Below, piece after piece: positions 36,424 to 45,110 of a DNA stretch of 64,000 nt. The stretch comes from Nostoc paludosum FACHB-159. GTDB taxonomy: Bacteria; Cyanobacteriota; Cyanobacteriia; Cyanobacteriales; Nostocaceae. How positions within the stretch are numbered: the first letter of the stretch is position 1; every line of letters begins with the position of its first letter. The stretch spans positions 248,001-312,000 of the forward strand of contig NZ_JACJTU010000001.1 of assembly GCF_014698835.1 (NCBI RefSeq), written 5' to 3'. The notes beneath the pieces are model-generated. The model saw only the letters and a list, made by a program, of their open reading frames with translations. It had not been told where the DNA came from and did not search any database. A program made the position numbers and the translations under genes.

Positions 36424-37707
36424 TCACACACTCACAGCCGCACGTTGATAAGCTTCTTGGGCTACTTTGGCTAAACGTTGCATACCAGTGACAATTTCTT
36501 CATCGCTGCCGGTGAGGCTGATACGGAAGCATTGGTGTTTGTGCGCCCACTCTTCATGTAAACCGGGGAAGAAAGTACTTCCAGGTACAATAATTACACC
36601 TACTTGTTTGAGTTCTTGGTAAAATTCCCAGTCGGTGATGGGTAAATTTTCTAGCCATAACCAAGCAAAAATTGCTCCTTCACCGCGATGGAGGAACCAA
36701 GGTAAATTCTTGGGCATTGCTTGTTCTAAGCTGGTTTCCAAGACGGCAAACTTATTTTGGTAAAAGGGACGAATCACAGTTTGAGAAATTTCTACTAAGG
36801 CACCAGAGTTAATTGCTAAGGCAGCGATCGCTTGACCGTAACGTGAAGAATGCAGACTCGCGTTTGCCTGAAAACACTCTAGCACTTCAATCCACTTTTC
36901 ATCCCCGATGGCAATACCAATTCTTTCTCCCGGTAATCCGGCTTTGGATAAACTCATGCAGTGCAGAATATTATCGCCAAACACCGGGGTCATTTCGGTA
37001 AAGTTCAATGACGGGAAGGGAGGCGCATAAGCCGAGTCAATTAGCACGGGTAAATTGTAAGGCGAGGCTAGGGCCGCAATCTTTTTGACTTCCTCGTCAG
37101 TGAGAACATTACCGGTGGGGTTACAGGGGCGAGAGAAGATGACACAACCTGTGTTTTCGTTAATCGTTACTTGGCTGAAGTCTGGGCGATATTTAAATCT
37201 GTGGGCAGGTGCATCAATATCGAGAGTTGGTTTGTAGGCCACTAAGGCTTTTGGTTCCAAGCAGATACCGCCGTAACCCGTGTAATCAGGGCTTAGGGGC
37301 AAAACGATGTTTTTTAACTGGCCGCTGCTGGTGTAGCCACCAAATACGTTAGCAGCGTAGAAATAGAGGGTTTGACTGCCGGGGGTGATAAAGATATTGC
37401 GATCGCTCAATTTTAAACCGTAGCGTTTATTAAAGTCGTTGGCGATCGCTTCAATTAATGGTGCATAGCCCTGGCTTGAGCCATAGCGGCAAACTACCTC
37501 ACCATATTCCGAACTAGCCAAAAGCTGTGCAGTGCAATCCCGCCACAACTGTTCTACCTCCGGTAAAATCAACGGGTTCCCAGCGCTCAAATTAATAAAC
37601 TGCTGCCCTGAACCGGCTCGTAATGTTTCGATAATATCCTTCATGATTGCTCTGACGCCAGTCAGGTTGGACATTTGAGCGCCAATTTGTGTTAGGGCAG
37701 GGTTCAT
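36424..37707 (-). CDS. avtA: Valine--pyruvate-type aminotransferase
   Basis: PLP-dependent fold-type I aminotransferase of 427 residues, cytosolic. The N-terminal MNPALTQIGAQMSNLTGVRA and QQFINLSAGNPLILPEVEQLW resemble valine--pyruvate transaminases (AvtA). The active site is visible as FSRPCNPTGNVLTDEEV (substrate/cofactor Asn), LPVLIDSAYAPPF (Asp and Tyr for PLP) and MSLSKAGLPGERIGIAIGD with the Schiff-base lysine. The substrate is inferred from the subfamily; other alanine/branched-chain pairs are possible. On the same strand as rimM but separated by about 140 bp of repeats. Confidence 0.85.
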   Translation of the reverse strand: MNPALTQIGAQMSNLTGVRAIMKDIIETLRAGSGQQFINLSAGNPLILPEVEQLWRDCTAQLLASSEYGEVVCRYGSSQGYAPLIEAIANDFNKRYGLKLSDRNIFITPGSQTLYFYAANVFGGYTSSGQLKNIVLPLSPDYTGYGGICLEPKALVAYKPTLDIDAPAHRFKYRPDFSQVTINENTGCVIFSRPCNPTGNVLTDEEVKKIAALASPYNLPVLIDSAYAPPFPSLNFTEMTPVFGDNILHCMSLSKAGLPGERIGIAIGDEKWIEVLECFQANASLHSSRYGQAIAALAINSGALVEISQTVIRPFYQNKFAVLETSLEQAMPKNLPWFLHRGEGAIFAWLWLENLPITDWEFYQELKQVGVIIVPGSTFFPGLHEEWAHKHQCFRISLTGSDEEIVTGMQRLAKVAQEAYQRAAVSV

Positions 37708-37902
37708 AAGCTTTGATAAAATTTATTAATTGAGGGTGGACAAATTATTTGGGATTTGCTGCTGACATCCAGTTTACATCGTTGCCAAAACAACTTTTTC
37801 CGCCTTTAACCAATCTAGCTAGAGAATGATATTTTTACAAAGTAATATTTTGAGGAAGTGGGGAATAGGGAAATAAGGGAGTCAGACAGAAGAATTAATA
37901 AC

Positions 37903-38009
37903 CAATGCCCAATGCCCAATGCCCAATGCCCAATGCCCAATGCCCAATGCCCAATGCCCAATGCCCAATGCCCAATGCCCAATGCCCAATGCCCAATGCC
38001 CAATGCCCG
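37903..38009. repeat. STRR, about 15 copies of CCCAATG
   Basis: A nearly perfect 7-bp tandem repeat of 107 bp. It is the same unit as ATTGGGC at 36283 read on the other strand. Because 7 is not a multiple of 3 the repeat is open in frame and gives a false extension of the next gene with repeated MPNAQCP. Confidence 0.95.
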
Positions 38010-38074
38010 ATACCCCTAAATCACCGGTCGATATAAACTCAAATAAGTTGATTGACAAACAGGGAGGGCTGACG

Positions 38075-39184
38075 TTGCAAGTTAAAGCAGCAGTCGCTTA
38101 CAGCGCAGGTAAGCCGTTGACTATTGAAACTGTCGAACTATCTGGGCCGCAAGCTGGAGAAGTGTTAGTCGAGATTAAAGCCACTGGGGTTTGTCATACC
38201 GACGCTTATACCCTGTCTGGTATCGATCCCGAAGGTTTATTTCCGGCAATTTTGGGACATGAAGGTGCTGGTGTGGTGGTTGAGGTAGGCGCTGGTGTCA
38301 CCAGTCTCAAACCAGGGGATCGTGTGATTCCTTTATACACTCCTGAATGTCGTCAGTGCGAATATTGTTTGAGCTTCAAAACTAATCTCTGTCAGGCTAT
38401 TCGCCAAACCCAAGCACGCGGCGTTATGCCCGATGGAACTAGTCGCTTTAGTATCAATGGACAGATGATTCATCATTACATGGGTACATCTACTTTTGCC
38501 AACTATACAGTGCTGCCGGAAATTTCCTTAGCAAAAATTCGGGAAGACGCGCCGTTTGATAAAGTTTGTTACATTGGCTGTGGTGTTACTACTGGTATTG
38601 GTGCAGTTATTAATACAGCCAAGGTAGAACCTGGGGCAAATGTGGTGGTTTTTGGTTTGGGTGGTATTGGTTTAAATGTCATTCAAGGGGCGCGGATGGT
38701 GGGTGCAAATATGATTGTTGGGGTGGATGTTAATCCCAGCAAACGCGCTTTGGCAGAAAAGTTTGGTATGACGCACTTTGTTAATCCTCAGGAAGTAGAG
38801 GGCGATTTAGTTCCTTACTTAGTTGATTTAACAAAAGGTGGTGCTGATTACAGTTTTGAATGTATTGGTAATGTGAAAGTAATGCGTCAAGCATTAGAAT
38901 GCTGTCACAAAGGTTGGGGCGTGAGTGTAATTATTGGTGTTGCTGGTGCTGGAGAGGAAATTAGTACTCGTCCTTTTCAATTAGTAACTGGAAGGGTTTG
39001 GAAAGGTACGGCATTCGGTGGTGCTAAAGGGCGTACAGATGTGCCAAAAATTGTTGATTGGTATATGGAAGGTAAGATCAATATTGATGATTTAATTACC
39101 CATGTAATGCCGATTGAACAAATTAATGATGCTTTTGATTTGATGCACAAAGGTGAATCAATTCGGAGTGTAGTGACTTTTTAA
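38075..39184 (+). CDS. frmA: S-(hydroxymethyl)glutathione dehydrogenase (class III ADH)
   Basis: Zinc-dependent alcohol dehydrogenase of 369 residues (from TTG 38075) that oxidises S-hydroxymethylglutathione to S-formylglutathione with NAD+. Motifs are [11 protein letters not shown] and [12 protein letters not shown] for the catalytic zinc, [15 protein letters not shown] for the structural zinc, [19 protein letters not shown] for NAD binding, and [18 protein letters not shown] near the end. I choose TTG at 38075 because it follows an AGGGAGGG ribosome binding site and gives exactly the normal length; the frame upstream is open only through a CCCAATG repeat, although an ATG at 38003 cannot be excluded. 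Works with the hydrolase at 24755. Confidence 0.93.
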   Translation: MQVKAAVAYSAGKPLTIETVELSGPQAGEVLVEIKATGVCHTDAYTLSGIDPEGLFPAILGHEGAGVVVEVGAGVTSLKPGDRVIPLYTPECRQCEYCLSFKTNLCQAIRQTQARGVMPDGTSRFSINGQMIHHYMGTSTFANYTVLPEISLAKIREDAPFDKVCYIGCGVTTGIGAVINTAKVEPGANVVVFGLGGIGLNVIQGARMVGANMIVGVDVNPSKRALAEKFGMTHFVNPQEVEGDLVPYLVDLTKGGADYSFECIGNVKVMRQALECCHKGWGVSVIIGVAGAGEEISTRPFQLVTGRVWKGTAFGGAKGRTDVPKIVDWYMEGKINIDDLITHVMPIEQINDAFDLMHKGESIRSVVTF

Positions 39185-39214
39185 TTCGTAATTCGTAATT
39201 CGTAATTCGTAATT
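39184..39214. repeat. STRR, about four copies of ATTCGTA
   Basis: A 7-bp tandem repeat that starts directly at the frmA stop codon. The same unit recurs at 25617. Confidence 0.85.
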
Positions 39215-39240
39215 AAAAAGGGTTTGTAGGTAGTAGTGTT

Positions 39241-39273
39241 GTTTCAGATAGGGTTTAAAGTTCTATCTGAAAC
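39241..39273. terminator. Hairpin downstream of frmA
   Basis: Perfect 11-bp arms GTTTCAGATAG and CTATCTGAAAC with an 11-base loop, 57 bp after the frmA stop. There is no T run after it, so it may protect the transcript end and need not terminate by itself. Confidence 0.5.
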
Positions 39274-39445
39274 AGAATTATGAATTATGGATTTTAAGCG
39301 ATCGCTGTTATCCAAGTGAGCCTACAGTAGATGATTTAATGGAATAATAACGAGGTGTCTGACGGTCTACCACTTCTTCTAATAGACACAGTTGCGTTAC
39401 CCTATTGATAATAGACCAATTGCTACATTTTGTGAGTTAATTAAT

Positions 39446-40033
39446 ATGGTTTTACAAACAGAGAAGCTTTACTACACCCCAGAAGAATATCTGGAATTAG
39501 AAGAGAAGGCTGAATATAAAAATGAATACAGAGATGGAGAAATTATACCCATGCCAGGGGGAACAACTAACTATAACAAAATTGCAGGTAATTTTTATAA
39601 AAAATTTCCTCTTACAGTGCAAGGTCAAGCTTATGACATATACATAAGTGATGTGAAATTAGCATTACCTCGTTATCGCATTTATACTTATCCTGATGTT
39701 ATGGTCATCAAAGGTAAGCCTATTTACGAGGGAACAAGTAAAACAATTATTACTAATCCCTTGTTAATTGTTGAAGTCTTATCAAAGTCAACTAAAAATT
39801 ATGACAAAACAGATAAGTTTAAATATTATCGTTCGATTCCTGAGTTTCAAGAATATATTATGATTGACCAGTATAGTTTTTCTGTAGAAAAATTTGCCAA
39901 ACAAACAGAAGGACAATGGATTTTTAAAGAATATGAAGGTGAAGAGGCTGTTTTAATTTTGAATAGTATCGATTTTCAAATTACGTTACGAGATATTTAT
40001 GAGCGAGTTGATTTTGAGTTGATTGAGGAATAA
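39446..40033 (+). CDS. Uma2-family (DUF820) protein
   Basis: Protein of 195 residues of the Uma2 family with the restriction-endonuclease-like fold. The start at 39446 (MVLQTEKLYYTPEEYLELE) matches the usual family start; the reading frame is open for 18 more codons but without family similarity. Visible are YKNEYRDGEIIPMPGGTTNYNKI, the acidic VMVIKGKP region, LLIVEVLSKSTKNYDKTDKF (the E-V-x-S core of the nuclease-like site) and FQEYIMIDQYSFSVEKF. Function in the cell is unknown. A terminator-like hairpin follows at 40080. Confidence 0.85.
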   Translation: MVLQTEKLYYTPEEYLELEEKAEYKNEYRDGEIIPMPGGTTNYNKIAGNFYKKFPLTVQGQAYDIYISDVKLALPRYRIYTYPDVMVIKGKPIYEGTSKTIITNPLLIVEVLSKSTKNYDKTDKFKYYRSIPEFQEYIMIDQYSFSVEKFAKQTEGQWIFKEYEGEEAVLILNSIDFQITLRDIYERVDFELIEE

Positions 40034-40079
40034 AATAGGGGTTAACAATTCAAAGTTCAAAATTAAAGACATTAACATG

Positions 40080-40104
40080 GGCATCATTGACAGTGAATGA
40101 TGCC
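40080..40104 (+). terminator. Probable terminator after the Uma2 gene
   Basis: Perfect 9-bp arms GGCATCATT and AATGATGCC with a 7-base loop, followed by TATTTGTTGC, 46 bp after the stop codon. Confidence 0.6.
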
Positions 40105-40533
40105 TATTTGTTGCTTGTTAAGCGGTTGGTGTCGAAGCGGCTTTTAATTCTGCGGTAAATTTTAACCGGGTAATGGTAGCTTTACGAATGCGTTAGGGCT
40201 TCTTTTTTTGCGGTACATCAATGGACACTTTTTACTAAACTTATCTTTCTAGAGTGTCTCAATGGGATAATGTAGGGGTTCAATAAAACTTACAAAAATA
40301 ATATACTTTTTTAACTTTAATATATTAAATATTCAATAATTATACGACATTATACTAATTTAATGTGAAGCTGCACTAAATAAGTAACTCTCTATTCTTG
40401 GCGCTCTTGGCGTACTTGGCGGTAGCCTGCGGCAAGCCGCTTTGCGTCTACGTTTAATATTCTGTGCATCTTCATATAGAATTGGTATTAGAGAATAAAT
40501 GGTTGAGAGCAGACTTGTGTTGTGAACGAATAA

Positions 40534-40561
40534 GAGAGACGCGATAAATCGCCGTCTCTAC
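40534..40561. repeat. GTAG/CTAC-type palindrome upstream of RAYT (variant)
   Basis: Arms GAGAGACGCGAT and ATCGCCGTCTCTAC around a short AA/A centre; a divergent copy of the type found at 40639 and 41434. About 215 bp before the transposase start. Confidence 0.75.
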
Positions 40562-40638
40562 AAGGCTATGCGATCGCCCCTGTTTAAACAGATATTTTGA
40601 TCAGGATGGAAATGCTATTGTTTTTTTCATTCCCTATT

Positions 40639-40663
40639 GTAGAGACGCGATTCATCGCGTCTT
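40639..40663. repeat. GTAG palindrome upstream of RAYT
   Basis: GTAGAGACGCGAT-TC-ATCGCGTCTTC: the same core as the palindromes inside and downstream of the transposase gene, with the last bases of the right arm changed. Confidence 0.85.
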
Positions 40664-40775
40664 CTTCTTTACCGTCATTTACATAGTGAGAATAATTCCG
40701 AGTTTTTTGGGTTGGCAATTACATAAATGCAAAGCAATACTAGCATAAGTTTTTGCCTCAATTAAACATGTAATC

Positions 40776-41402
40776 ATGAATAATGACGATCCTCAACCAA
40801 AAGACAACAAACCTAAATACAAAGGTAAATATCGAATTGATTCAACACGTTTACCAGCATGGAATTATGCTAGTGATGGTCGATATTTTGTTACTATTTG
40901 CACGGATGGTAAGAAATGCTTTTTTGGTCAGGTTGTAGAGGGAAAAATGCAGCGATCGCCAATTGGAGAAATTGCTCATAAATTGTGGTACGAGATTCCT
41001 AATCATTTTTCTAATTGCCAGATAGATTCGTTTTGCATCATGCCTAATCATATTCATGGGATTTTGGTTATTAATCAAATACAGGAAGAAGACGCGATGA
41101 ATCCACGAACACAGGAAGAAGACGCGATTCATCGCGTCTCTACAAGTCAACGGGGGGATGGTGAACGGGGTGGGGTTACTGGGTTATTTAACCCGATGTT
41201 GTCTAAAAATTCACTTTCTAAAATTATTAGATGGTACAAAGGACGATGTTCATTTGAAATTAATCAAATATATGAAGGTTTTGAATGGCAACAAAGGTTT
41301 CATGACAACATAATTCGTAATGAATTCGCCCTCGATCGCATTAGACAATATATTATCAATAACCCAATCAATTGGAAGAGCGATGCCTACGGCGGGGCAT
41401 AG
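40776..41402 (+). CDS. REP-associated tyrosine transposase (RAYT, Y1/HUH type)
   Basis: Protein of 208 residues of the TnpA_REP/RAYT family, relatives of the IS200/IS605 single-strand transposases. The diagnostic metal-binding HUH motif is in CIMPNHIHGILVI (about residues 90-100), preceded by YFVTICTDGKKCFFG, and the C-terminal segment HDNIIRNEFALDRIRQYIINNPINWKSD has the helix with the catalytic-type tyrosine found in RAYTs. Residues about 103-133 (QEEDAMNPRTQEEDAIHRV and the following low-complexity part) are an insert encoded by a palindrome, so activity may be affected. The last codons run through another repeat. Palindromes with GTAG at the foot flank it on both sides, the usual arrangement for RAYTs, which recognise such structures. 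Confidence 0.88.
   Translation: MNNDDPQPKDNKPKYKGKYRIDSTRLPAWNYASDGRYFVTICTDGKKCFFGQVVEGKMQRSPIGEIAHKLWYEIPNHFSNCQIDSFCIMPNHIHGILVINQIQEEDAMNPRTQEEDAIHRVSTSQRGDGERGGVTGLFNPMLSKNSLSKIIRWYKGRCSFEINQIYEGFEWQQRFHDNIIRNEFALDRIRQYIINNPINWKSDAYGGA
41121..41143. repeat. Palindrome inside the RAYT coding region
   Basis: GACGCGAT-TC-ATCGCGTCTCTAC, preceded by a 30-bp tandem duplication (CAGGAAGAAGACGCGAT twice, at about 41083 and 41113). It encodes EEDAIHRVST in the transposase and keeps the frame open. Confidence 0.85.
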
Positions 41403-41433
41403 CCCATCGCGAACAACCACCCCATCCCCCCTT

Positions 41434-41458
41434 GTAGAGACGCGATTCATCGCGTCTT
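41434..41458. repeat. GTAG palindrome downstream of RAYT
   Basis: GTAGAGACGCGAT-TC-ATCGCGTCTTA, 31 bp after the transposase stop codon and between it and the convergent PaaK-like gene (ends 41488). Confidence 0.85.
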
Positions 41459-41487
41459 ATATTTGTGGGTGTTTTGCGCGTCTAGTA

Positions 41488-43017
41488 CTATTTACGCGTA
41501 TAACGATGTTTCACCCCAATCGGAAAATATTCAGCATCCCCCATTGGCGCTAATGCAACCTGTGATATTTGATATTCTGGTGGAACATAATTAGCAAACT
41601 CGCTATTGAGGCGTAGCAGTTGTGAAAGAATAGAAGATGCGATCGCTTGCCTTTTATCTTCACTACCTTCTACTCCCGGTGCTAATTCCACAACCACAGA
41701 TAAAAATCGGTTTTTGTCTGCATCTTCCTTCACCTGCAACACAAATTTACCCGTCACCCATTCTTGAATCACTGGTTGTTCTAATCCCACCGTCACATTT
41801 TCTGGATAAATATTCGCCCCAAAATACGAAACTGTAAAGTTAGAACGACCAAAAACATAAACGAAAGGTAATGAATGAATACCTCTAGGTAACTTCTGAA
41901 TTCTGACTCCTGAATTCTGATTCTGTAACTCTGCAACAGGATCGAATCCCCACTCTACTAAAAATTCCAGCATGGCATCATAACTAATTATGCCGCCAGT
42001 ATCTAAGATGTCATAACGGACTAAAGGAATTCCGTTATCTCCAGAAAATAGCAATGCGCCATCTCGAACTTCAAAAAAGCGACTGCAAGGATCGTACTGC
42101 ACCAATGTGGGTAAACGCGATTCCCCAAATAAACTTCTAGCTACATCGGGGTTTTCTGCCAAAAAACGACGAATACAAATACTTAATGGCGTTTCATTCC
42201 CTAAAACTCCTGCATCCGCAGTGCCGTAAAGTGATGCAAAATCATAGCAGGGATTTTGCGAACCAACTCGTTTACCAACCAAACTTCGCCATTCTTCGCT
42301 GAATACTTCTCCCGCCATCACAAATTTAATCTGATATTTCTGCCATTCCACACCACGAGCAATTCCAGTATCAATGACATCTTTCAAAAATGGCGGGTAT
42401 CCCAAGAGTACCACTTGCTCGAAAGCCGAACCTAATTCTTGCACAGCTCGCAATATTTCTTCTTTGTTGTTACCGGGAGTAATTACAGTCAGGGGATAAC
42501 CTTTACTAGCAAGATAGCGACAGCAATTGGTGGTGAACATTCCACCTACCCAAGTACCTAAGGTGAAACAAATCACAGCTAGAGTACGTCTACTATCTGT
42601 ATAAAAACTATCGTGAAAAATCTGTTCAAAACGTGTGGCGATTTGGAGTTCATCTGTGAAAAAACGAGGCCAAAATGTCGGTTTACCACTGGAACCAGAG
42701 GAAGCGGCTATCATATCACACCGTTCCAATTGTCCGTTGCGGCATAAGTCAGGTAAAGGATAACGTAGTATATAATTTTCTTTGGCGATCGCTGGGAGCT
42801 TTTGAAAGTCCTCTAAAGTTTTAATATTCGCCGGATTAATTTCTCTTTCTGCTAAAAAAGCTTTGTAGGCCGGTACATTAGCCGCTACATCATGAAATAA
42901 ACTCAAAACTGCCGAACTTTGAGTGTTGAGATGTCGTTGCAGTTGCGTTTCTAGAGGGGTAGAAAGAAAATTCTCAAATTCTTTAATTACTCGCTGGCTT
43001 TGTGATTTGCAATTCAT
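41488..43017 (-). CDS. PaaK-like AMP-binding ligase
   Basis: Protein of 509 residues from ATG 43017 (MNCKSQSQRVIKEFENFL); a longer frame upstream is open but hydrophobic and unlike the family. It resembles phenylacetate-CoA ligase family adenylating enzymes: LPAIAKENYILRYPLPDLC, the phosphate-binding IAASSGSSGKPTFWPRF, then CFTLGTWVGGMFTTNCCRYL, LYGTADAGVLGNETPL and the C-terminal FVYVFGRSNFTVSYFGANIYPENV, which matches the A8-like hinge of PaaK enzymes. The substrate acid is unknown. About twelve residues near position 370 (LQNQNSGVRIQK) are encoded by a heptamer repeat that seems to be an insertion. Confidence 0.82.
   Translation of the reverse strand: MNCKSQSQRVIKEFENFLSTPLETQLQRHLNTQSSAVLSLFHDVAANVPAYKAFLAEREINPANIKTLEDFQKLPAIAKENYILRYPLPDLCRNGQLERCDMIAASSGSSGKPTFWPRFFTDELQIATRFEQIFHDSFYTDSRRTLAVICFTLGTWVGGMFTTNCCRYLASKGYPLTVITPGNNKEEILRAVQELGSAFEQVVLLGYPPFLKDVIDTGIARGVEWQKYQIKFVMAGEVFSEEWRSLVGKRVGSQNPCYDFASLYGTADAGVLGNETPLSICIRRFLAENPDVARSLFGESRLPTLVQYDPCSRFFEVRDGALLFSGDNGIPLVRYDILDTGGIISYDAMLEFLVEWGFDPVAELQNQNSGVRIQKLPRGIHSLPFVYVFGRSNFTVSYFGANIYPENVTVGLEQPVIQEWVTGKFVLQVKEDADKNRFLSVVVELAPGVEGSEDKRQAIASSILSQLLRLNSEFANYVPPEYQISQVALAPMGDAEYFPIGVKHRYTRK
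41891..41930. repeat. Heptamer STRR inside the PaaK-like coding region
   Basis: On the coding strand this reads CAGAATT, CAGGAGT, CAGAATT, CAGAAGT, a 7-bp repeat of a kind that is otherwise intergenic (compare about 51902-51918 and 59768-59786). It encodes NQNSGVRIQK in frame. Confidence 0.75.
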
Positions 43018-43414
43018 GATGCTTGTTTTTATCCTAAAAGTAGAGCCAACACCGTTACTTGCAAGTAAAAAGCTCAAAGACAAAAATAAAAACAAATATT
43101 AAATTTCTCGTTTTTTTTACTTTTAACTTGGTTCTTTTTACTTTTTAAGTTATGCAACTCCTAGTTGATTTTTGAAACAACCGCCTACACCTCGAAAGTG
43201 GCGATTGTCTCCTACTATTGTACAGACGTGGTTAATTGCGTTTATACTCACGCTGTAGGAGTTAAAAAATCAAAGCGGATTACCATAGTACATAAGTATA
43301 CAAAACCATATTCCTTAGGATAGCGACACCCTACCACTAACGTTTGGTAAGATATCCGAAAACAACTGTACGCACGTTGTAGTCATTAAATAAAACCTTA
43401 AATCCTTGGGCATC
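43018..43414. other. Non-coding gap between divergent genes
   Basis: No gene recognised between the PaaK-like gene (start 43017) and the kinase gene (start 43415). The region around 43215-43245 (TGTACAGACGTGGTTAATTG) may be a decayed member of the GTAG palindrome family. Promoters for both genes should be here. Confidence 0.4.
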
Positions 43415-45109
43415 ATGCAGGTCTATTGCAGCAAACAACACACGAATGATAATGGTAACCGCTTTTGTACCCATTGCGGTGAACCCTTACCTCTCGTTGT
43501 GGGGCAGGTTATAGATAATCGCTATCAAATCATCCGTCAACTGGGCCAAGGCGGCTTTGGACGCACTTATTTGGCGGAAGATAAGAAATCCCATCAAACC
43601 TGTGTGCTGAAAGAATTTGCGCCCCAAGTACAAGAGAAACAAGATTTACAAAAAGCTAAAGAGTTATTTGAGAGAGAAGCCAATGTCCTCAAAAAACTCC
43701 AGCATTCTCAAATTCCCCGTTTTCACAGTTCCCTACAAGTGAAAATCGGTAATAAAGATTTTTTCTTTTTAGTCCAAGATTATGTAGATGGTGACAATTT
43801 TGACCAATTATTAGAACAGCGTCGCACTCAAGGAAAAGCCTTTAGTGAAGAAGAAGTCATCACCCTACTGCAACAGATTTTACCTGTATTGCACTACATC
43901 CACTCACGAGATGTAGTTCACCGCGATATCTCTCCCGATAATTTGATTTGGCGGCGTTCTGATAATCTACCAGTGTTGATTGATTTTGGTGGTGTCAAAC
44001 AATTGCCAGCTTCTCAAGGTTTTTGGCGGACTCAGTTGGTTGGGAATAACACTTTGCTGGGTAAGAAAGGTTATGCTCCAGAGGAACAATTACGCCAAGG
44101 CAAAGTATTTTTAAGTAGTGATTTATACTCTTTGGCTGTAACTACATTAGTTTTACTGACGGGGCAAGAACCACAAAAATTATACGACAGCTATCAGGGA
44201 ATTTGGTACTGGGGCAAGCAAATCCAAGTGAGTCCCAAACTGGAGTCTGTGTTAAAAAAGATGCTGGCTTATAAACCGAGCGATCGCTATCAACGAGCCG
44301 AGCAAATCCTCAAAGATTTACCATCGCCAAACGCAACTAAACCTCCAGCAAATTATGTTACCAAAATTAAAACGATGGTAGTTGCTCCCGGAAGACAACG
44401 CGCCAGCGCTATTATCAGTAGATTCCAGAACAGAACCCAAGCCATCGCTAAACCGGCATCTTTCCCCGTTTGGATTCGTCCTTTTGTGATGAGTCTAGGC
44501 GGTACAGCTTTAGTTGTTTTAACTGGTGCAGGTGCTTGGGCGGTGGTAAACGCAGTCATTCGCAGTGTATCGTCTATTACTTTACCATCTATTTCTTTAC
44601 CGCAAATTCCGCAATTACCTAATCCTAGCAGCCAACCAGTTAGCGATCGAGGCACAACTGGCAAACCTCAGCAAATTATCACTCGCCGCCAGCAGTTACA
44701 AATTCCCGAAGGATTTTTTACACGCTTTGTAGATGATTCATTTTATACAAAAAATTCTCAATTAAAGGGACGCAGCCTGACATCGAAACCTGAAGATGCT
44801 CGTTTACGAGACGAGTGGTATCGTATCGCCGACGAACTGTTGACTAAAGTAGAACAAGCTAACCTCAGTACAGCAGCGCGTCGCAAACTAGGAACTTACA
44901 CAACACAAGATTACGAAAGATGGAGACGACAAGCACGAGCCGGAGAATTCGGAGACTATACAATTAATCAGTTGAACAAAGAAACAAACGAAAAATTCGA
45001 TCGCTTGTTTCCCGACCAAGACCGTGCGAAACTCAATCAGCAAACTTTCGGTCAAATTTGGTATGCACTCGCAGCCGATCGAATTGATAAAGTAAAATCT
45101 GGAAATTAA
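43415..45109 (+). CDS. Ser/Thr protein kinase with zinc ribbon and unknown C-terminal domain
   Basis: Membrane-anchored Hanks-type kinase of 564 residues. N-terminal zinc ribbon CSKQH...CTHCG (about 4-22); kinase domain about 32-300 with QLGQGGFGRTYLAED, the ATP lysine in VLKEF, catalytic loop VVHRDISPDNLI and IDFGGVKQ. A single membrane helix is at FVMSLGGTALVVLTGAGAWAVV (about 355-376). The outer part (about 425-560) is a conserved domain also found in the next gene: FVDDSFYTKNSQLKGRSL, ARRKLGTYTTQDYERW and GQIWYALAADRI. ATG at 43415 is preferred to TTG at 43406. The outer domain may sense a ligand; its role is unknown. The downstream gene is a paralogue in tandem. Confidence 0.88.
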   Translation: MQVYCSKQHTNDNGNRFCTHCGEPLPLVVGQVIDNRYQIIRQLGQGGFGRTYLAEDKKSHQTCVLKEFAPQVQEKQDLQKAKELFEREANVLKKLQHSQIPRFHSSLQVKIGNKDFFFLVQDYVDGDNFDQLLEQRRTQGKAFSEEEVITLLQQILPVLHYIHSRDVVHRDISPDNLIWRRSDNLPVLIDFGGVKQLPASQGFWRTQLVGNNTLLGKKGYAPEEQLRQGKVFLSSDLYSLAVTTLVLLTGQEPQKLYDSYQGIWYWGKQIQVSPKLESVLKKMLAYKPSDRYQRAEQILKDLPSPNATKPPANYVTKIKTMVVAPGRQRASAIISRFQNRTQAIAKPASFPVWIRPFVMSLGGTALVVLTGAGAWAVVNAVIRSVSSITLPSISLPQIPQLPNPSSQPVSDRGTTGKPQQIITRRQQLQIPEGFFTRFVDDSFYTKNSQLKGRSLTSKPEDARLRDEWYRIADELLTKVEQANLSTAARRKLGTYTTQDYERWRRQARAGEFGDYTINQLNKETNEKFDRLFPDQDRAKLNQQTFGQIWYALAADRIDKVKSGN

Positions 45110-45110
45110 A

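Larger units (their letters stand above)
40034..40775. other. Repeat-rich region before the RAYT gene
   Basis: No intact gene. It holds the terminator at 40080-40104, two GTAG/CTAC palindromes (listed separately) and a 9-bp repeat with CTTGGCG at about 40398-40424. On the minus strand about 40126-40204 reads RIRKATITRLKFTAELKAAS before a stop, which may be the tail of a lost gene that I cannot identify. Confidence 0.5.

Noticed and set aside
37903..38009. Considered as a CRISPR array
   Set aside because: The unit is only 7 bp with no spacers; it is an STRR. No array with 25-40 bp repeats and unique spacers was seen anywhere in the window.
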